This document shows, piece after piece, positions 33,127 through 42,021 of a stretch of 52,467 nt of DNA. How positions within the stretch are numbered: the stretch's first letter is position 1; each line of letters opens with the position of its first letter. The notes under the pieces are model-generated. The model made no database searches and was not told the origin of the DNA. It saw nothing but the letters and a program-made list of their open reading frames with translations. Source of the DNA: Mycolicibacterium septicum DSM 44393 (GTDB lineage Bacteria; Actinomycetota; Actinomycetes; Mycobacteriales; Mycobacteriaceae); the NCBI RefSeq assembly GCF_000455325.1, contig NZ_HG322952.1:44149-96615 (forward strand). The letters are read 5' to 3'. The translations under genes and the position numbers were made by a program.

Positions 33127-34283
33127 GCCGCACTCCCCCGGTCGACCAGGCGCAGTAGAAGCCCCAGCGCGGCCCGCGCGTCGTCGGCCCCGGCGCCGTC
33201 GGTGCGGGCAGTGGCCACCAACTCGTCCACCGCGGCCGCGGCGAAGCCACCGATTCCCAGGTCGTCGAACTCACCGTCGGCGGGCAGGACAGCGATCTCG
33301 GTGTGCCGCTCCCACAACGTCAGCGCGGCGAACAGCCGGGCGTAGCGGTCCAGGCAGGCATCCAGCGCGGCCTTGTCCGTGACCGTCAGTGAGCCCGTCA
33401 GCGCCAGGCGCACCACGGTGCGTTCCTTGCCCTCCAACAGATCCAGATTCAGATCCAGATCGGCCACGTCGCGGTCGGTGTCCACCTCACGGCGCAGCGT
33501 GATGAACCGCCAGCGGCCCACCCGTTCGGAGTCGACCCGGACGCCGCGGTGCGGATCGGTCTCGTCGATCTCGACCAGCAGGACATGTCCCGGGTCGGAT
33601 TCGATGTCGTCGTAGTTCGTCACCTCGGGTGAGCCCGAGTACCAGACCCGGCCGGTCAACCCGACCTCGGTGCGGGAGTGCTTGTCCCCCAATGCCACAT
33701 AGTGAACCGCGCCGCGCGCCAGGGCGTCTTCGACGGCGGCCAGCCGGATCAGCGACGGCTTGTCCTTGTCCGGATCGAGGATGTCGACGCCGCCGTGCCC
33801 GACGACCACGCGGGTGACACCGTCGGCGGGCAGGTCGGCCAGCACGTCCCCGATCAGATCCGAGGTGGGCGCCTTGGAGCGCCACGGCGCGGCGACGATC
33901 TCCAGACCCGGCCGCACCTCGTGCACGCCCGCCCGATCCAGGACCACGACGTTGTCCGGGCATTCGGCGGTGAACAGCGCACTGGTGTAGATCGACGCGG
34001 CATCGAGCGGGTCATGGTTACCGGGCAGCAGATACACCGGCACGCCGATGGCACGCATGGCCTCCAGCGACAAGCTCACCTCACGGGGGGCCAACTGGTT
34101 GTGCTCGAACACGTCCCCGGACACCACGACGAACTCCGCACCCGATGCGGCGGCCACCGGGCCAAGGGCCGCGACGGCCTCCCGGCGCGACGCCGAGTAG
34201 CGGGGCTGGGCCTCGCCGTCACCGGCACTGAGGAAATGACGGGTCATGCCGAGTTGCCAGTCGGCGGTGTGTAGAAAACGCAT
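33123..34283 (-). CDS. SbcD-like metallophosphoesterase/exonuclease (Rv1277-like)
   Basis: A 386-residue calcineurin-fold phosphoesterase. Metal-binding motifs appear in order: MRFLHTADWQLG (D and H), VVSGDVFEHNQ, YLLPGNHDPLDA, VVVGHGGVD and ALGDKHSRT. This is the SbcD/Mre11 nuclease arrangement, with dimetal-dependent cleavage of DNA. The ATG at 34283 (MRFLHTADW) is preferred over an upstream ATG at 34322 because the family starts there. The C-terminal part is acidic and predicted alpha-helical, and may contact the ATPase. Its stop overlaps the start of the SMC-like gene by four bases. It is divergent from the SixA-like gene. Confidence 0.92.
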   Translation of the reverse strand: MRFLHTADWQLGMTRHFLSAGDGEAQPRYSASRREAVAALGPVAAASGAEFVVVSGDVFEHNQLAPREVSLSLEAMRAIGVPVYLLPGNHDPLDAASIYTSALFTAECPDNVVVLDRAGVHEVRPGLEIVAAPWRSKAPTSDLIGDVLADLPADGVTRVVVGHGGVDILDPDKDKPSLIRLAAVEDALARGAVHYVALGDKHSRTEVGLTGRVWYSGSPEVTNYDDIESDPGHVLLVEIDETDPHRGVRVDSERVGRWRFITLRREVDTDRDVADLDLNLDLLEGKERTVVRLALTGSLTVTDKAALDACLDRYARLFAALTLWERHTEIAVLPADGEFDDLGIGGFAAAAVDELVATARTDGAGADDARAALGLLLRLVDRGSAA

Positions 34284-34398
34284 CGGCCCCGTCCCTTCTG
34301 TGTCCGTTCCCCGTGGGTTCATCCCGGAAGCAAGGCGAGTCTAAAACCGGGGGCCGACAAGTCCGGGGACCTGCGGCGGCATGGCCCCGGTTTGCCGA

Positions 34399-34404
34399 TA
34401 CCGT
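34399..34404 (+). promoter_or_regulatory. Predicted -10 (TACCGT) for a leaderless SixA-like mRNA
   Basis: TACCGT is followed seven bases later by the ATG at 34412, the spacing typical of mycobacterial leaderless transcripts. It is inferred from spacing alone. Confidence 0.45.
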
Positions 34405-34411
34405 ATGAAGA

Positions 34412-34933
34412 ATGGCCAGTCCGATCAGTCCGATCAGAACCCTGCTGCTGATGCGCCACGCCAAGTCGGACTATCCCGACGGGGTGGCCGACCACGACCG
34501 CCCGCTCGCCGCGCGCGGCATCAGGGAAGCTGCGCTCGCCGGAGACTGGATCCGGGCCAATTTTCCCGCGGTGGACGCGGTGTTGTGCTCGACGGCGACG
34601 CGGACCCGTCAGACACTGGAGCGCACCGGCATCGAGGCACCCGTGCAGTTCGCCGAGCGCATCTACGACGCCCGGCCGGGCACCGTCATCGACGAGATCA
34701 ACGGTGTGTCGTCACGTTTCGGCACCGACCCGTCCACGGTGTTGGTCATCGGCCACGAGCCCGCCATGTCCGCCGTCGCGCTCGGGCTGGCCGACGGATC
34801 CAACCCCACTGCCGCGGAGAGCATCTCGCTGAAATTCCCGACCTCGGCGATCGCGATGCTGAGCACAAGCGACCCGTGGGACCAGCTCGCGCTGGGCGGC
34901 GCGACGCTGGTGCGTTTCCACGTGCCTCGCTAG
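34412..34933 (+). CDS. SixA-like histidine phosphatase (Rv1276c-like)
   Basis: A 173-residue histidine phosphatase superfamily protein. The catalytic RHG-type motif is LLLMRHAKSDYP (phosphohistidine histidine at about residue 16). The second arginine lies in STATRTRQTLE and the second catalytic histidine in VLVIGHEPAMSAVAL. Members such as SixA dephosphorylate phosphohistidine in phosphorelay proteins; others are phosphoglycerate mutase-like. It is a small cytoplasmic enzyme whose substrate cannot be named. Its TAG stop is shared with the convergent lprC TAG through CTAG, and a TANNNT element lies just before the ATG. Confidence 0.9.
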   Translation: MASPISPIRTLLLMRHAKSDYPDGVADHDRPLAARGIREAALAGDWIRANFPAVDAVLCSTATRTRQTLERTGIEAPVQFAERIYDARPGTVIDEINGVSSRFGTDPSTVLVIGHEPAMSAVALGLADGSNPTAAESISLKFPTSAIAMLSTSDPWDQLALGGATLVRFHVPR

Positions 34934-35475
34934 GAGTTGGTGGCCAGCGTCAGTTCCATCAGCTTGATGGCCATGGGGCAGGCATCGATGCCCGGCCCTT
35001 GCGGATTGACCCACCAGCCGACCACACCGGCCGCGTCGCTGGCCACTCCGCACGCGCCGTTGAGCCCGTTGGGCCGCATGATGATCGAATCGACACCGGC
35101 GATCCGGCGCTGCTCGATCGCGTACTGCAGCTTCTCGGCGGTCTGGCGCTCGTTGGCCAGGCTGCCCTGCTCGTACCAGAACCGGGTGATGTCGACCAGG
35201 CCGGCCGGGTTGGCCGCCTGCCAGCGGCACACCGCGCCGACGAACGTGCTCTGGATGTCCAGCGGGTCGGCACCCACCGTCTTGGCCAGGATGTCCGTGG
35301 TCAGGACGTCACATTCCTTGAGCAAGTTGGGGTAGGTCTTCTCGGACTTGTTGTTGCTGGGGCCGCCACTGGACCCCTCCTTGGCCGCGGTGCCCTCCAC
35401 CGTGCTGGTGCACCCGGTCAGGCCGACGAACACCGCCATCGCGGCCACGAGTCCGGCAGCCCCACGTCGCGTCAT
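34930..35475 (-). CDS. lprC: Lipoprotein LprC
   Basis: About 181 residues. Type II signal peptide: MTRRGAAGLVAAMAVFVGLTGC with lipobox VGLTGC. The mature region contains the DUF3558-like pattern ECDVLTTDILAKTVGADPLDIQ ... AVCRWQAANP ... FWYEQGSLANERQTAEK ... ACGVASDAAGVVGWWVNPQ, as in LprC of M. tuberculosis. It is anchored on the outer face of the cytoplasmic membrane; function unknown. Two ATGs at 35478 and 35475 are adjacent and overlap the lprB stop; either may be used. It is co-transcribed after lprB. Confidence 0.9.
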   Translation of the reverse strand: MTRRGAAGLVAAMAVFVGLTGCTSTVEGTAAKEGSSGGPSNNKSEKTYPNLLKECDVLTTDILAKTVGADPLDIQSTFVGAVCRWQAANPAGLVDITRFWYEQGSLANERQTAEKLQYAIEQRRIAGVDSIIMRPNGLNGACGVASDAAGVVGWWVNPQGPGIDACPMAIKLMELTLATNS

Positions 35476-36059
35476 CATTTGGAATTCACAATCGACTGGC
35501 GGGTCAGCTCTTTGGCGACCTCGCACGGATCGGGATAGGGCTTCTGGTCGAAGCTCACGGACCACTCGATGAAATCGTCGTCGAACTGGATGCCGATCTC
35601 ACACAGGTTCACGTCGCCGGCCTTGAGCGGGTTCTCCCCGATGGCGATGAAGCCGCCGTGGCCCTCGATGTTGATGTCCTCCACGCTGGTCCGCGACAAC
35701 TCCTCGGTCTTGCGCTCCCGGCCGATCGGGCTGCCCCGGAACCAGGTGAAGGAGAAGTGCGGTCCGAGGATACTGCCGCCCTGCAGCCACTGGCAGCCAG
35801 AGGAATTGGTCGCGGTGTTGACCAGCCCCTGCACCTGGGTCAACTCGGTCACCGTCTGATCGGTGACGCCGCCGCAATGCGGGAAATGCGGGCCGTGCTT
35901 GCCCGACGCGTCGGCACTCGGCGTCTCGGTCTGGGGAACCTGCGGGGACGCGGGCTCACCCGACGAGCAGCCGGCGAACACCGGAACCACTGCGGCAGCC
36001 AGTACCGCAAAGGCTCTGGCGTGGGCGAATCGTGCCTTGGCGGCCGTGCGGACAGTCAC
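35475..36059 (-). CDS. lprB: Lipoprotein LprB
   Basis: A 194-residue lipoprotein of the same DUF3558-like family as LprC: signal ARAFAVLAAAVVPVFAGC with lipobox VFAGC, then GGVTDQTVTELTQVQGLVN, GCQWLQGGSILGPHFSFTWFRGSPIGRERKTEE, EIGIQFDDDFIEWSVSF, and a C-terminal EVAKELTRQSIVNSK. The GTG at 36059 is supported by a TACAGT -10-like element seven bases upstream, implying a leaderless transcript; a GTG at 36068 is also in frame. LprB and LprC are paralogs and probably act together at the cell surface; in M. tuberculosis they also lie next to the ABC exporter genes. Confidence 0.9.
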   Translation of the reverse strand: MTVRTAAKARFAHARAFAVLAAAVVPVFAGCSSGEPASPQVPQTETPSADASGKHGPHFPHCGGVTDQTVTELTQVQGLVNTATNSSGCQWLQGGSILGPHFSFTWFRGSPIGRERKTEELSRTSVEDINIEGHGGFIAIGENPLKAGDVNLCEIGIQFDDDFIEWSVSFDQKPYPDPCEVAKELTRQSIVNSK

Positions 36060-36066
36060 GCCATGC

Positions 36067-36072
36067 ACTGTA
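36067..36072 (-). promoter_or_regulatory. Predicted -10 of lprB (TACAGT), leaderless transcript
   Basis: TACAGT on the minus strand is seven bases upstream of the GTG at 36059. It supports that start codon over the GTG at 36068, which would lie too near the -10. Confidence 0.45.
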
Positions 36073-36184
36073 GCGGCAACACCTATGTCCCATCCCGGTA
36101 TACCGACTGACCTGGACTTTCGGCAACGCGGACACGACGACTCCGGAAACGGACCACACCGGGCCGGTGTGCGAGAGTAGCCAG

Positions 36185-37930
36185 ATGCTCTGGGCGCTGC
36201 TGCGACAGTACGCGCGGCCGTACCGGCGGCTGCTCACGGTCGTCGCGACGCTTCAGGTGATCAGCACCCTGGCCTCGCTGTACCTGCCCACGGTCAACGC
36301 GGCCATCATCGACGACGGAGTGGCCAAGGGCGACACCGGGCTCATCGTCGAACTCGGCGGCGTGATGCTGGGCGTCACCGGGTTGCAGGTGGCCTGCGCC
36401 ATCGGAGCGGTGTTCTTCGGGTCGCGCGCAGCCATGGGCTTCGGCCGCGACCTGCGCTCGTCGGTCTTCCGCCACGTCACCACGTTCTCGGCCGAGGAGA
36501 CCGCCCGGTTCGGCGCGCCGTCGCTGCTGACCCGCACCACCAACGACGTCGGCCAGATCCAGCAGCTGCTACAGATGACCGCGACGATTCTGATCACCGC
36601 CCCGATCATGTCGGTGGGCGGAATCCTGATGGCGGTGCATCAGGACGCGGGCCTGTCCTGGCTGCTGCTGGTCAGTGTCCCGGTCCTGGCGCTGGCCAAC
36701 TATTGGGTCATCACCCACCTGATGCCGATCTTCCGTCGCATGCAGCGGTATATCGACGGGATCAACCGGGTGATGCGCGATCAGCTGTCCGGCATCCGCG
36801 TGATCCGGGCGTTCGCCCGCGAACCCGTCGAACAACGACGATTCGCCGAAGCCAACCAGGCTCTGTCGGCCACCGCCCTGGAGGCCGGGCAGTGGCAGGC
36901 GTTGATGCTGCCGGCCACTACCCTGGTGATCAACATCTCCAGTGTCGCGCTGATCTGGTTCGGCGGGCTGCGCATCGACGCCGGGCACATGCAGGTGGGC
37001 TCGCTGATCGCGTTTCTGGCCTACTTCATGCAGATTCTGATGGCCGTGCTGATGGTGGCCGTCCTGGCGGTGATGCTCCCGCGCGCGTCGGTGTGCGCCG
37101 AGCGCGTGACGGGCGTGCTCGCCACCCGGCCCGAGATCACCAGCCCCGAGAACCCGGTGCGGCCGCAGGCGCTGACCGGCGAGATCGCCTTCGACGACGC
37201 ATCGTTTCGGTACCCCGGCGCCGATCGCCCCGTGCTGCAGCAGGTTACGTTGCGGGTACAGCGCGGCACCACCACCGCGGTGGTCGGCTCCATCGGCTCC
37301 GGCAAGTCAACCCTGCTGGCCATGATCTGCCGGTTCTACGACGTCAGCTCAGGGGCAGTGCGCATCGACGGCCACGACGTCCGGGAACTCGACCTCGAAC
37401 AGCTGTGGGCGTCGATCGGTCTGGTCCCCCAGCGCGGCTACCTGTTCTCCGGAACCATCGCCGAGAACCTGCGCTACGGGGCTGCGCCGGGCCAGGAACT
37501 CACCGACGAACAGATGTGGGAGGCACTGCGCATCGCGGCGGCCGACGACTTCGTGGCCGCGCACCCCGACGGGCTGGAGCGCCCGGTGGCCCAGGGCGGC
37601 ATCAATTTCTCTGGCGGACAGCGACAACGGCTCGCGATCGCCCGTGCGGTGATCCGCAGGCCCGCGATCTACCTGTTCGACGATGCGTTCTCGGCACTCG
37701 ACGTACACACCGACGCCCGGGTGCGGGCCGCGTTACGCGAGGTATCGGCCGACGCCACCGTAGTCATCGTGTCGCAACGGATCTCGACGGTGATCGAGGC
37801 CGACCAGGTGGTCGTGGTGGAGGACGGCCGCATCGTCGGCACCGGCACCCATGAGTCACTGCTCACCGACTGCCCCACCTATGCCGAGTTCGCCGCGTCG
37901 CAGGCGGTCACCGCCGGAGACCCGCGATGA
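36185..37930 (+). CDS. Heterodimeric ABC exporter subunit 1 (Rv1273c-like)
   Basis: A 581-residue half-transporter: a six-helix type IV transmembrane domain (residues 15-310) and one NBD. Walker A is GSIGSGKSTL, the signature is canonical (FSGGQRQRLAIAR), but the Walker B is IYLFDDAFSALD, where the catalytic glutamate is replaced by aspartate. Its composite ATP site is therefore predicted to be degenerate. The ATG at 36185 follows a GAGAG sequence. Overlaps the next gene by four bases (ATGA). Orthologs flank lprB/lprC/lprA in M. tuberculosis and have been linked to fatty acid or lipid transport, from memory; the direction and substrate are not settled by sequence. Confidence 0.92.
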   Translation: MLWALLRQYARPYRRLLTVVATLQVISTLASLYLPTVNAAIIDDGVAKGDTGLIVELGGVMLGVTGLQVACAIGAVFFGSRAAMGFGRDLRSSVFRHVTTFSAEETARFGAPSLLTRTTNDVGQIQQLLQMTATILITAPIMSVGGILMAVHQDAGLSWLLLVSVPVLALANYWVITHLMPIFRRMQRYIDGINRVMRDQLSGIRVIRAFAREPVEQRRFAEANQALSATALEAGQWQALMLPATTLVINISSVALIWFGGLRIDAGHMQVGSLIAFLAYFMQILMAVLMVAVLAVMLPRASVCAERVTGVLATRPEITSPENPVRPQALTGEIAFDDASFRYPGADRPVLQQVTLRVQRGTTTAVVGSIGSGKSTLLAMICRFYDVSSGAVRIDGHDVRELDLEQLWASIGLVPQRGYLFSGTIAENLRYGAAPGQELTDEQMWEALRIAAADDFVAAHPDGLERPVAQGGINFSGGQRQRLAIARAVIRRPAIYLFDDAFSALDVHTDARVRAALREVSADATVVIVSQRISTVIEADQVVVVEDGRIVGTGTHESLLTDCPTYAEFAASQAVTAGDPR

Positions 37931-39819
37931 CCGGGCCCGTGTTGCGCCGCTCGGGGACGCCCGTCGCACCTCCCCAACGCACCCGTGACTTCCGCGGATC
38001 GGCCCTGCGACTGGTCAGACGCCTGGTGCCGCAACGCGGCCTGGCGATCTCGGTGGTGCTGCTCGGCGTGGCCGGGATCGCGATCGGGGTGATCGGTCCG
38101 CGGATTCTCGGGCACGCCACCGACCTGCTGTTCAACGGCGTGATCGGGCGGGAATTGCCCGCCGGCCTGACCAAGGATCAGGCCGTCGAGGCCGCCCGGG
38201 CCCGCGGTGACACCAGGTTCGCCGACCTGCTGTCCGGGATGAACGTGGTCCCCGGCCACGGGGTGGACTTCGCGGCGGTGGCCCGCACGCTGGCGCTGGC
38301 ACTGGGCCTGTATCTGCTTGCCGCCGTGCTGGTTTGGCTGCAGGCCCGGCTGCTCAACGTCACGGTGCAACGCACCATGGTGGCGCTGCGGGCCGAGGTG
38401 GAGGACAAACTCCACCGACTTCCGCTGTCCTACTTCGACTCCCGTCAGCGCGGTGAGGTGCTCAGCCGCGTCACCAACGACATCGACAACATCCAGACCT
38501 CGGTGTCGATGACCATCAGCCAGCTGCTGACCTCGGTGCTGACGGTGTTCGCGGTGCTGGTGATGATGCTGACCATCTCGCCACTGCTGGCGTTGCTGAC
38601 CGTCGTCACCGTGCCGCTGTCGCTGTGGGTGATCCGCTGGATCACCCGCCGGTCGCAGCCGTTGTTCGTCGCGCAGTGGCGCAACACCGGCCGGCTCGCG
38701 GCCCACATCGAGGAGACCTACAGCGGTTTCACGATCGTCAAGACGTTCGGCCACCGGGACGCCGCACAGCGACGCTTCGATGAGCTCAACGACGAGGTCT
38801 ACCGCTCCAGCATCGGGGCGCAGTTCTTCTCGGGTCTGGTCGGCCCGGCGACGATGTTCATCGGGAACCTCAGCTATGTGGCCGTCGCCGTGGTGGGCGG
38901 CCTGCAGGTGGCCGGAGGACAGATCACGCTTGGCAGCATCCAGGCGTTCATCCAGTACGTGCGGCAGTTCAACCAGCCGCTGGGCCAGATGGCCGGGATG
39001 TACAACACGCTGCAGTCCGGGATCGCCAGCGCCGAACGTGTTTTCGACCTGCTCGACGCGGACGAGCAGAGCCCGGAACCGCCCGCCACTCTCCAGATCC
39101 GGGCCGGCCGCGTCGAATTCGACCGGGTGAACTTCGGTTACCTCCCGGACACCCCGGTGATCGAGGACCTGTCCCTGGTGGCCGAGGCCGGCAGCACCGT
39201 GGCGATCGTCGGCCCCACCGGTGCGGGAAAGACGACGTGCGTCAACCTGCTGATGCGGTTCTACGACGTCGACTCCGGCCGGATCCTGATCGACGGTGTG
39301 GACATCTCCACGGTGAGCCGCGAGTCGCTGCGATCCTCGATCGGCATGGTGCTGCAGGACACCTGGCTGTTCGGCGGGACCATCTACGACAACATCGCCT
39401 ACGGCCGGCCGGACGCTTCCGAGGACGAGGTGCTCGAGGCGGCCAGGGCGGCGTACGTGGACCGGTTCGTCCACACTCTCCCGGACGGATACGCCACCCG
39501 CGTCGACGACGACGGCGGCGCCATCAGTGCCGGTGAGAAGCAGCTCATCACGATCGCCCGGGCGGTGCTGGCGCGACCCCGGGTGCTGGTGCTCGACGAG
39601 GCGACCAGCGCCGTGGACACCCGGACCGAACTGCTGATCCAGCACGCGATGGCCGAGTTACGCCGGGACCGCACGAGTTTCATCATCGCCCACCGGCTCT
39701 CGACGATCCGCGATGCCGATCTGATCCTGGTGATGGATGCCGGCCGGATCGTCGAACGCGGTACCCATGAGGAGCTCGTGGCGCGACATGGGCGGTACTG
39801 GGAGATGACCCAGGTTTAG
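37927..39819 (+). CDS. Heterodimeric ABC exporter subunit 2 (Rv1272c-like)
   Basis: A 630-residue half-transporter, starting MTGPVLRRSGTPVAPP. The transmembrane domain has an extra extracytoplasmic segment of about 50 residues between helices 1 and 2 (FNGVIGRELPAGLTKDQAVEAARARGDTRFADLLSGMN). NBD: Walker A GPTGAGKTT, Walker B VLVLDEATSAVD with the catalytic glutamate intact, but a non-canonical signature ISAGEKQLITIAR instead of LSGGQ. Together with subunit 1 this gives one consensus and one degenerate ATP site. The extracytoplasmic insertion could contact LprB/LprC or a lipid. It is coupled to subunit 1. Confidence 0.92.
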   Translation: MTGPVLRRSGTPVAPPQRTRDFRGSALRLVRRLVPQRGLAISVVLLGVAGIAIGVIGPRILGHATDLLFNGVIGRELPAGLTKDQAVEAARARGDTRFADLLSGMNVVPGHGVDFAAVARTLALALGLYLLAAVLVWLQARLLNVTVQRTMVALRAEVEDKLHRLPLSYFDSRQRGEVLSRVTNDIDNIQTSVSMTISQLLTSVLTVFAVLVMMLTISPLLALLTVVTVPLSLWVIRWITRRSQPLFVAQWRNTGRLAAHIEETYSGFTIVKTFGHRDAAQRRFDELNDEVYRSSIGAQFFSGLVGPATMFIGNLSYVAVAVVGGLQVAGGQITLGSIQAFIQYVRQFNQPLGQMAGMYNTLQSGIASAERVFDLLDADEQSPEPPATLQIRAGRVEFDRVNFGYLPDTPVIEDLSLVAEAGSTVAIVGPTGAGKTTCVNLLMRFYDVDSGRILIDGVDISTVSRESLRSSIGMVLQDTWLFGGTIYDNIAYGRPDASEDEVLEAARAAYVDRFVHTLPDGYATRVDDDGGAISAGEKQLITIARAVLARPRVLVLDEATSAVDTRTELLIQHAMAELRRDRTSFIIAHRLSTIRDADLILVMDAGRIVERGTHEELVARHGRYWEMTQV

Positions 39820-39830
39820 CTCCGCGCACC

Positions 39831-39858
39831 CATTACAAATTGTAGTGTCGATGTAATG
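39831..39858. promoter_or_regulatory. TGTARTG half-sites at the molybdo-oxidoreductase start (CATTACA/TGTAGTG/TGTAATG)
   Basis: CATTACAA-A-TTGTAGTG (39831-39847) is a 17-base inverted repeat with one mismatch. A third half-site, TGTAATG at 39852-39858, contains the ATG at 39856 itself. TAGTGT (39843-39848) is a possible -10 for a leaderless transcript. The motif recurs at the regulator gene (42551-42574). Confidence 0.5.
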
Positions 39859-42021
39859 ACGACCAGTACCGTGCACACGTTCTGCCGGTACTGCCTGGCG
39901 TCCTGCGGTCTCGAGGTGACGGTCGAGGACAACCGGGTGCTCAAGATCGCCCCCGACAAACTCAACCCGCACACCTGGGGCGATTTCTGCGCGAAGGGCC
40001 GCACCGCCGGTCAGGTGGTGGAGCATCCGCGACGCATCGTGGCGCCGATGCGCCGGGTCGGTGACAGCTATGTCGAGGCGACCTGGGACGAGGCGATCGG
40101 CGATATCGCGCAGCGGATGAACCGGATCATCGAGACCGGTGGCCCCGACGCGGTGGCGGCCTACTACGGCAATCCGGCCGGGTACTCGTCGTCGAACCTG
40201 GTGTTCATGAACGCCTGGCTGGACGCCATCGGCACCCACAACCGGTATGCGGTCGGATCGGTGGACCAGAACGCCCTGCACGTGGTGGCCGAGGCCATGT
40301 ACGGATCGCCGCTGATGGTGCCGGTGTCCGATGTCGACAACTGCGACTACTTCCTGATCATCGGGGCCAATCCCGCTGTGAGCGCCTGGAATTGGGTCGA
40401 ATCGGTGCCAGGCGGCTGGCGTCGCGCGCTGGCCCGCCAGAAGCAGGGTGCCCGCATCGTCGTGGTAGACCCGATCCGTACCGAGAGCGCAGAGGCCGCC
40501 GATCTGCATCTGGCGGTGCGCCCGGGTCAGGACTGGGCGCTGCTGCTCGCGATGGTCAAGGTGATCCTCGACGAGGGGCGCGAGCACCGCGGCGATTGCG
40601 CCGAGCTGGCCACCGGGATGGCCGAACTGCGCACCCTGACCGCCGAGGCCGACCTCGACGACCTGGCCGCGCGCTGCGACGTCGCCCGCGACGTGATCGA
40701 GCAGGTGGCCCGGGATTTCGCCTCCGCAGCAGGGGCGATGGCCATCACGCGGACCGGAGTGTCGCTGCATGCCGCCGGCACGGTGGCCGAATGGCTGGGC
40801 CACGTGCTCAACCTGATCACCGGGCGCATGGACCGCCCGGGTGGGCGTCGCTTCGAGCCCGGGTATGTCGACACCCTGCGATTGGCCGGGCTGGCGGCGA
40901 CCCGCCCGCACTCGAGCCGGCTGGCCGGGCGGGACCTGGTGGCCGGTGCGCACGCGCTTTCCGAACTGCCCGACGAGATCACCACGCCGGGCCGCGGCCA
41001 GATCCGGGCCTTGCTGATCAACTCCGGCAACCCGGTGGTCTCCGGACCCGACGGGGCCAGGCTCGACGAGGCCCTGGCCCAGCTCGATCTGCTGGTGGCC
41101 ATCGATCTCGTGCAGCGCGAAAGCCACCGGCATGCGCACTGGCTGTTGCCCGCGGTGCACTGGCTGGAACGCGACGATCTGCTGGCCTTCACCAGCGGCA
41201 TGCACGACGAGCCGTACGTGCAGTACGGCGTGAAGGCCGTCGAACCACCGGACGGCGCCCGCGAGGAGTGGCGGGTATTCACCGATCTGGCGCTGGCGAT
41301 GCGCCGTCCGCTGTTCGGCGCCAAGGGGTTCAACGGTTTCGTCCGTGCCACCCGCCGGCTGGCCGCGCGGACCCGGCGGCCCGGGCTGGCGTTCGGGCCG
41401 CAGTGGATGGACCGCCTGATCATTCTCACGTCGCGGAAGTTCGACGGGCACAAGCTCACCTGGCGCGAGCTCAAGGCGCACCCGCACGGCATGGTGCTCG
41501 GCCCCCGGCAGTTCGGCCGGTTCCGGGAGGCGTTGCGGACCCCGGACCACAAGGTCCATGCGGCGCCCGCTGAGTTCGTGGCCCGGGCCCGTGAACTGCT
41601 CGCCACACCGGAGCCGGGGGCGCCGGCCGGTTTCCCGTTCCTGCTGGGCAACCGGCGCCGACGGCACTCGATGAACTCCTGGCTCAACGAGTTGCCGGGC
41701 CTGCATCCGGCAGGCAAGGGCAACGAGGTACTGCTGCACCCCGATGACGCCGCAACCCTGGGTATCTCGGCCGGCGACCGGGTCCGGGTGTTCTCGCCGG
41801 TCGGGCGGTTGGAGGTGACGGCCGCGCTCAGCGACCGGCCCCGCCGCGGAGTCGTGGTGCTCGACCATGGCTGGGGCTCACGGGTATTCGACCCGCGCCA
41901 CGGCGGAGCACCGGATTCCTACGGGGTCAACCGCAACCTGCTGGCCGACCGCGCGGCGATCGATCCGCTCTCGCAGACCTCGACGCTGGGCTCGGTGTAC
42001 GTCGGGATCGAGCTGGTCTAG
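39856..42021 (+). CDS. Molybdopterin (bis-MGD) oxidoreductase, DMSO reductase family, Rv0197-like
   Basis: A 721-residue catalytic subunit. The N-terminal [4Fe-4S] ligands are C10, C13, C17 and C45 (FCRYC, then DFCAKG). Molybdopterin-binding regions are IIGANPAVSAWNWVE, VVVDPIRTE, LINSGNPVVSGP, a GMHDEPYVQYG segment and the closing SYGVNRNLLADRAAIDPLSQT. At the position where the family normally places the molybdenum ligand, the run is VGSVDQNALHVVAEAMYGS, without an obvious Cys or Sec; a serine is present nearby. No partner iron-sulfur or membrane subunit is encoded next to it. Cytoplasmic (no Tat signal). The substrate is unknown. Confidence 0.88.
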   Translation: MTTSTVHTFCRYCLASCGLEVTVEDNRVLKIAPDKLNPHTWGDFCAKGRTAGQVVEHPRRIVAPMRRVGDSYVEATWDEAIGDIAQRMNRIIETGGPDAVAAYYGNPAGYSSSNLVFMNAWLDAIGTHNRYAVGSVDQNALHVVAEAMYGSPLMVPVSDVDNCDYFLIIGANPAVSAWNWVESVPGGWRRALARQKQGARIVVVDPIRTESAEAADLHLAVRPGQDWALLLAMVKVILDEGREHRGDCAELATGMAELRTLTAEADLDDLAARCDVARDVIEQVARDFASAAGAMAITRTGVSLHAAGTVAEWLGHVLNLITGRMDRPGGRRFEPGYVDTLRLAGLAATRPHSSRLAGRDLVAGAHALSELPDEITTPGRGQIRALLINSGNPVVSGPDGARLDEALAQLDLLVAIDLVQRESHRHAHWLLPAVHWLERDDLLAFTSGMHDEPYVQYGVKAVEPPDGAREEWRVFTDLALAMRRPLFGAKGFNGFVRATRRLAARTRRPGLAFGPQWMDRLIILTSRKFDGHKLTWRELKAHPHGMVLGPRQFGRFREALRTPDHKVHAAPAEFVARARELLATPEPGAPAGFPFLLGNRRRRHSMNSWLNELPGLHPAGKGNEVLLHPDDAATLGISAGDRVRVFSPVGRLEVTAALSDRPRRGVVVLDHGWGSRVFDPRHGGAPDSYGVNRNLLADRAAIDPLSQTSTLGSVYVGIELV

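Noticed and set aside
39658..41868. Long minus-strand open frame (736 codons) opposite the molybdo-oxidoreductase
   Set aside because: Antisense shadow of a well supported gene with Fe-S and molybdopterin motifs.
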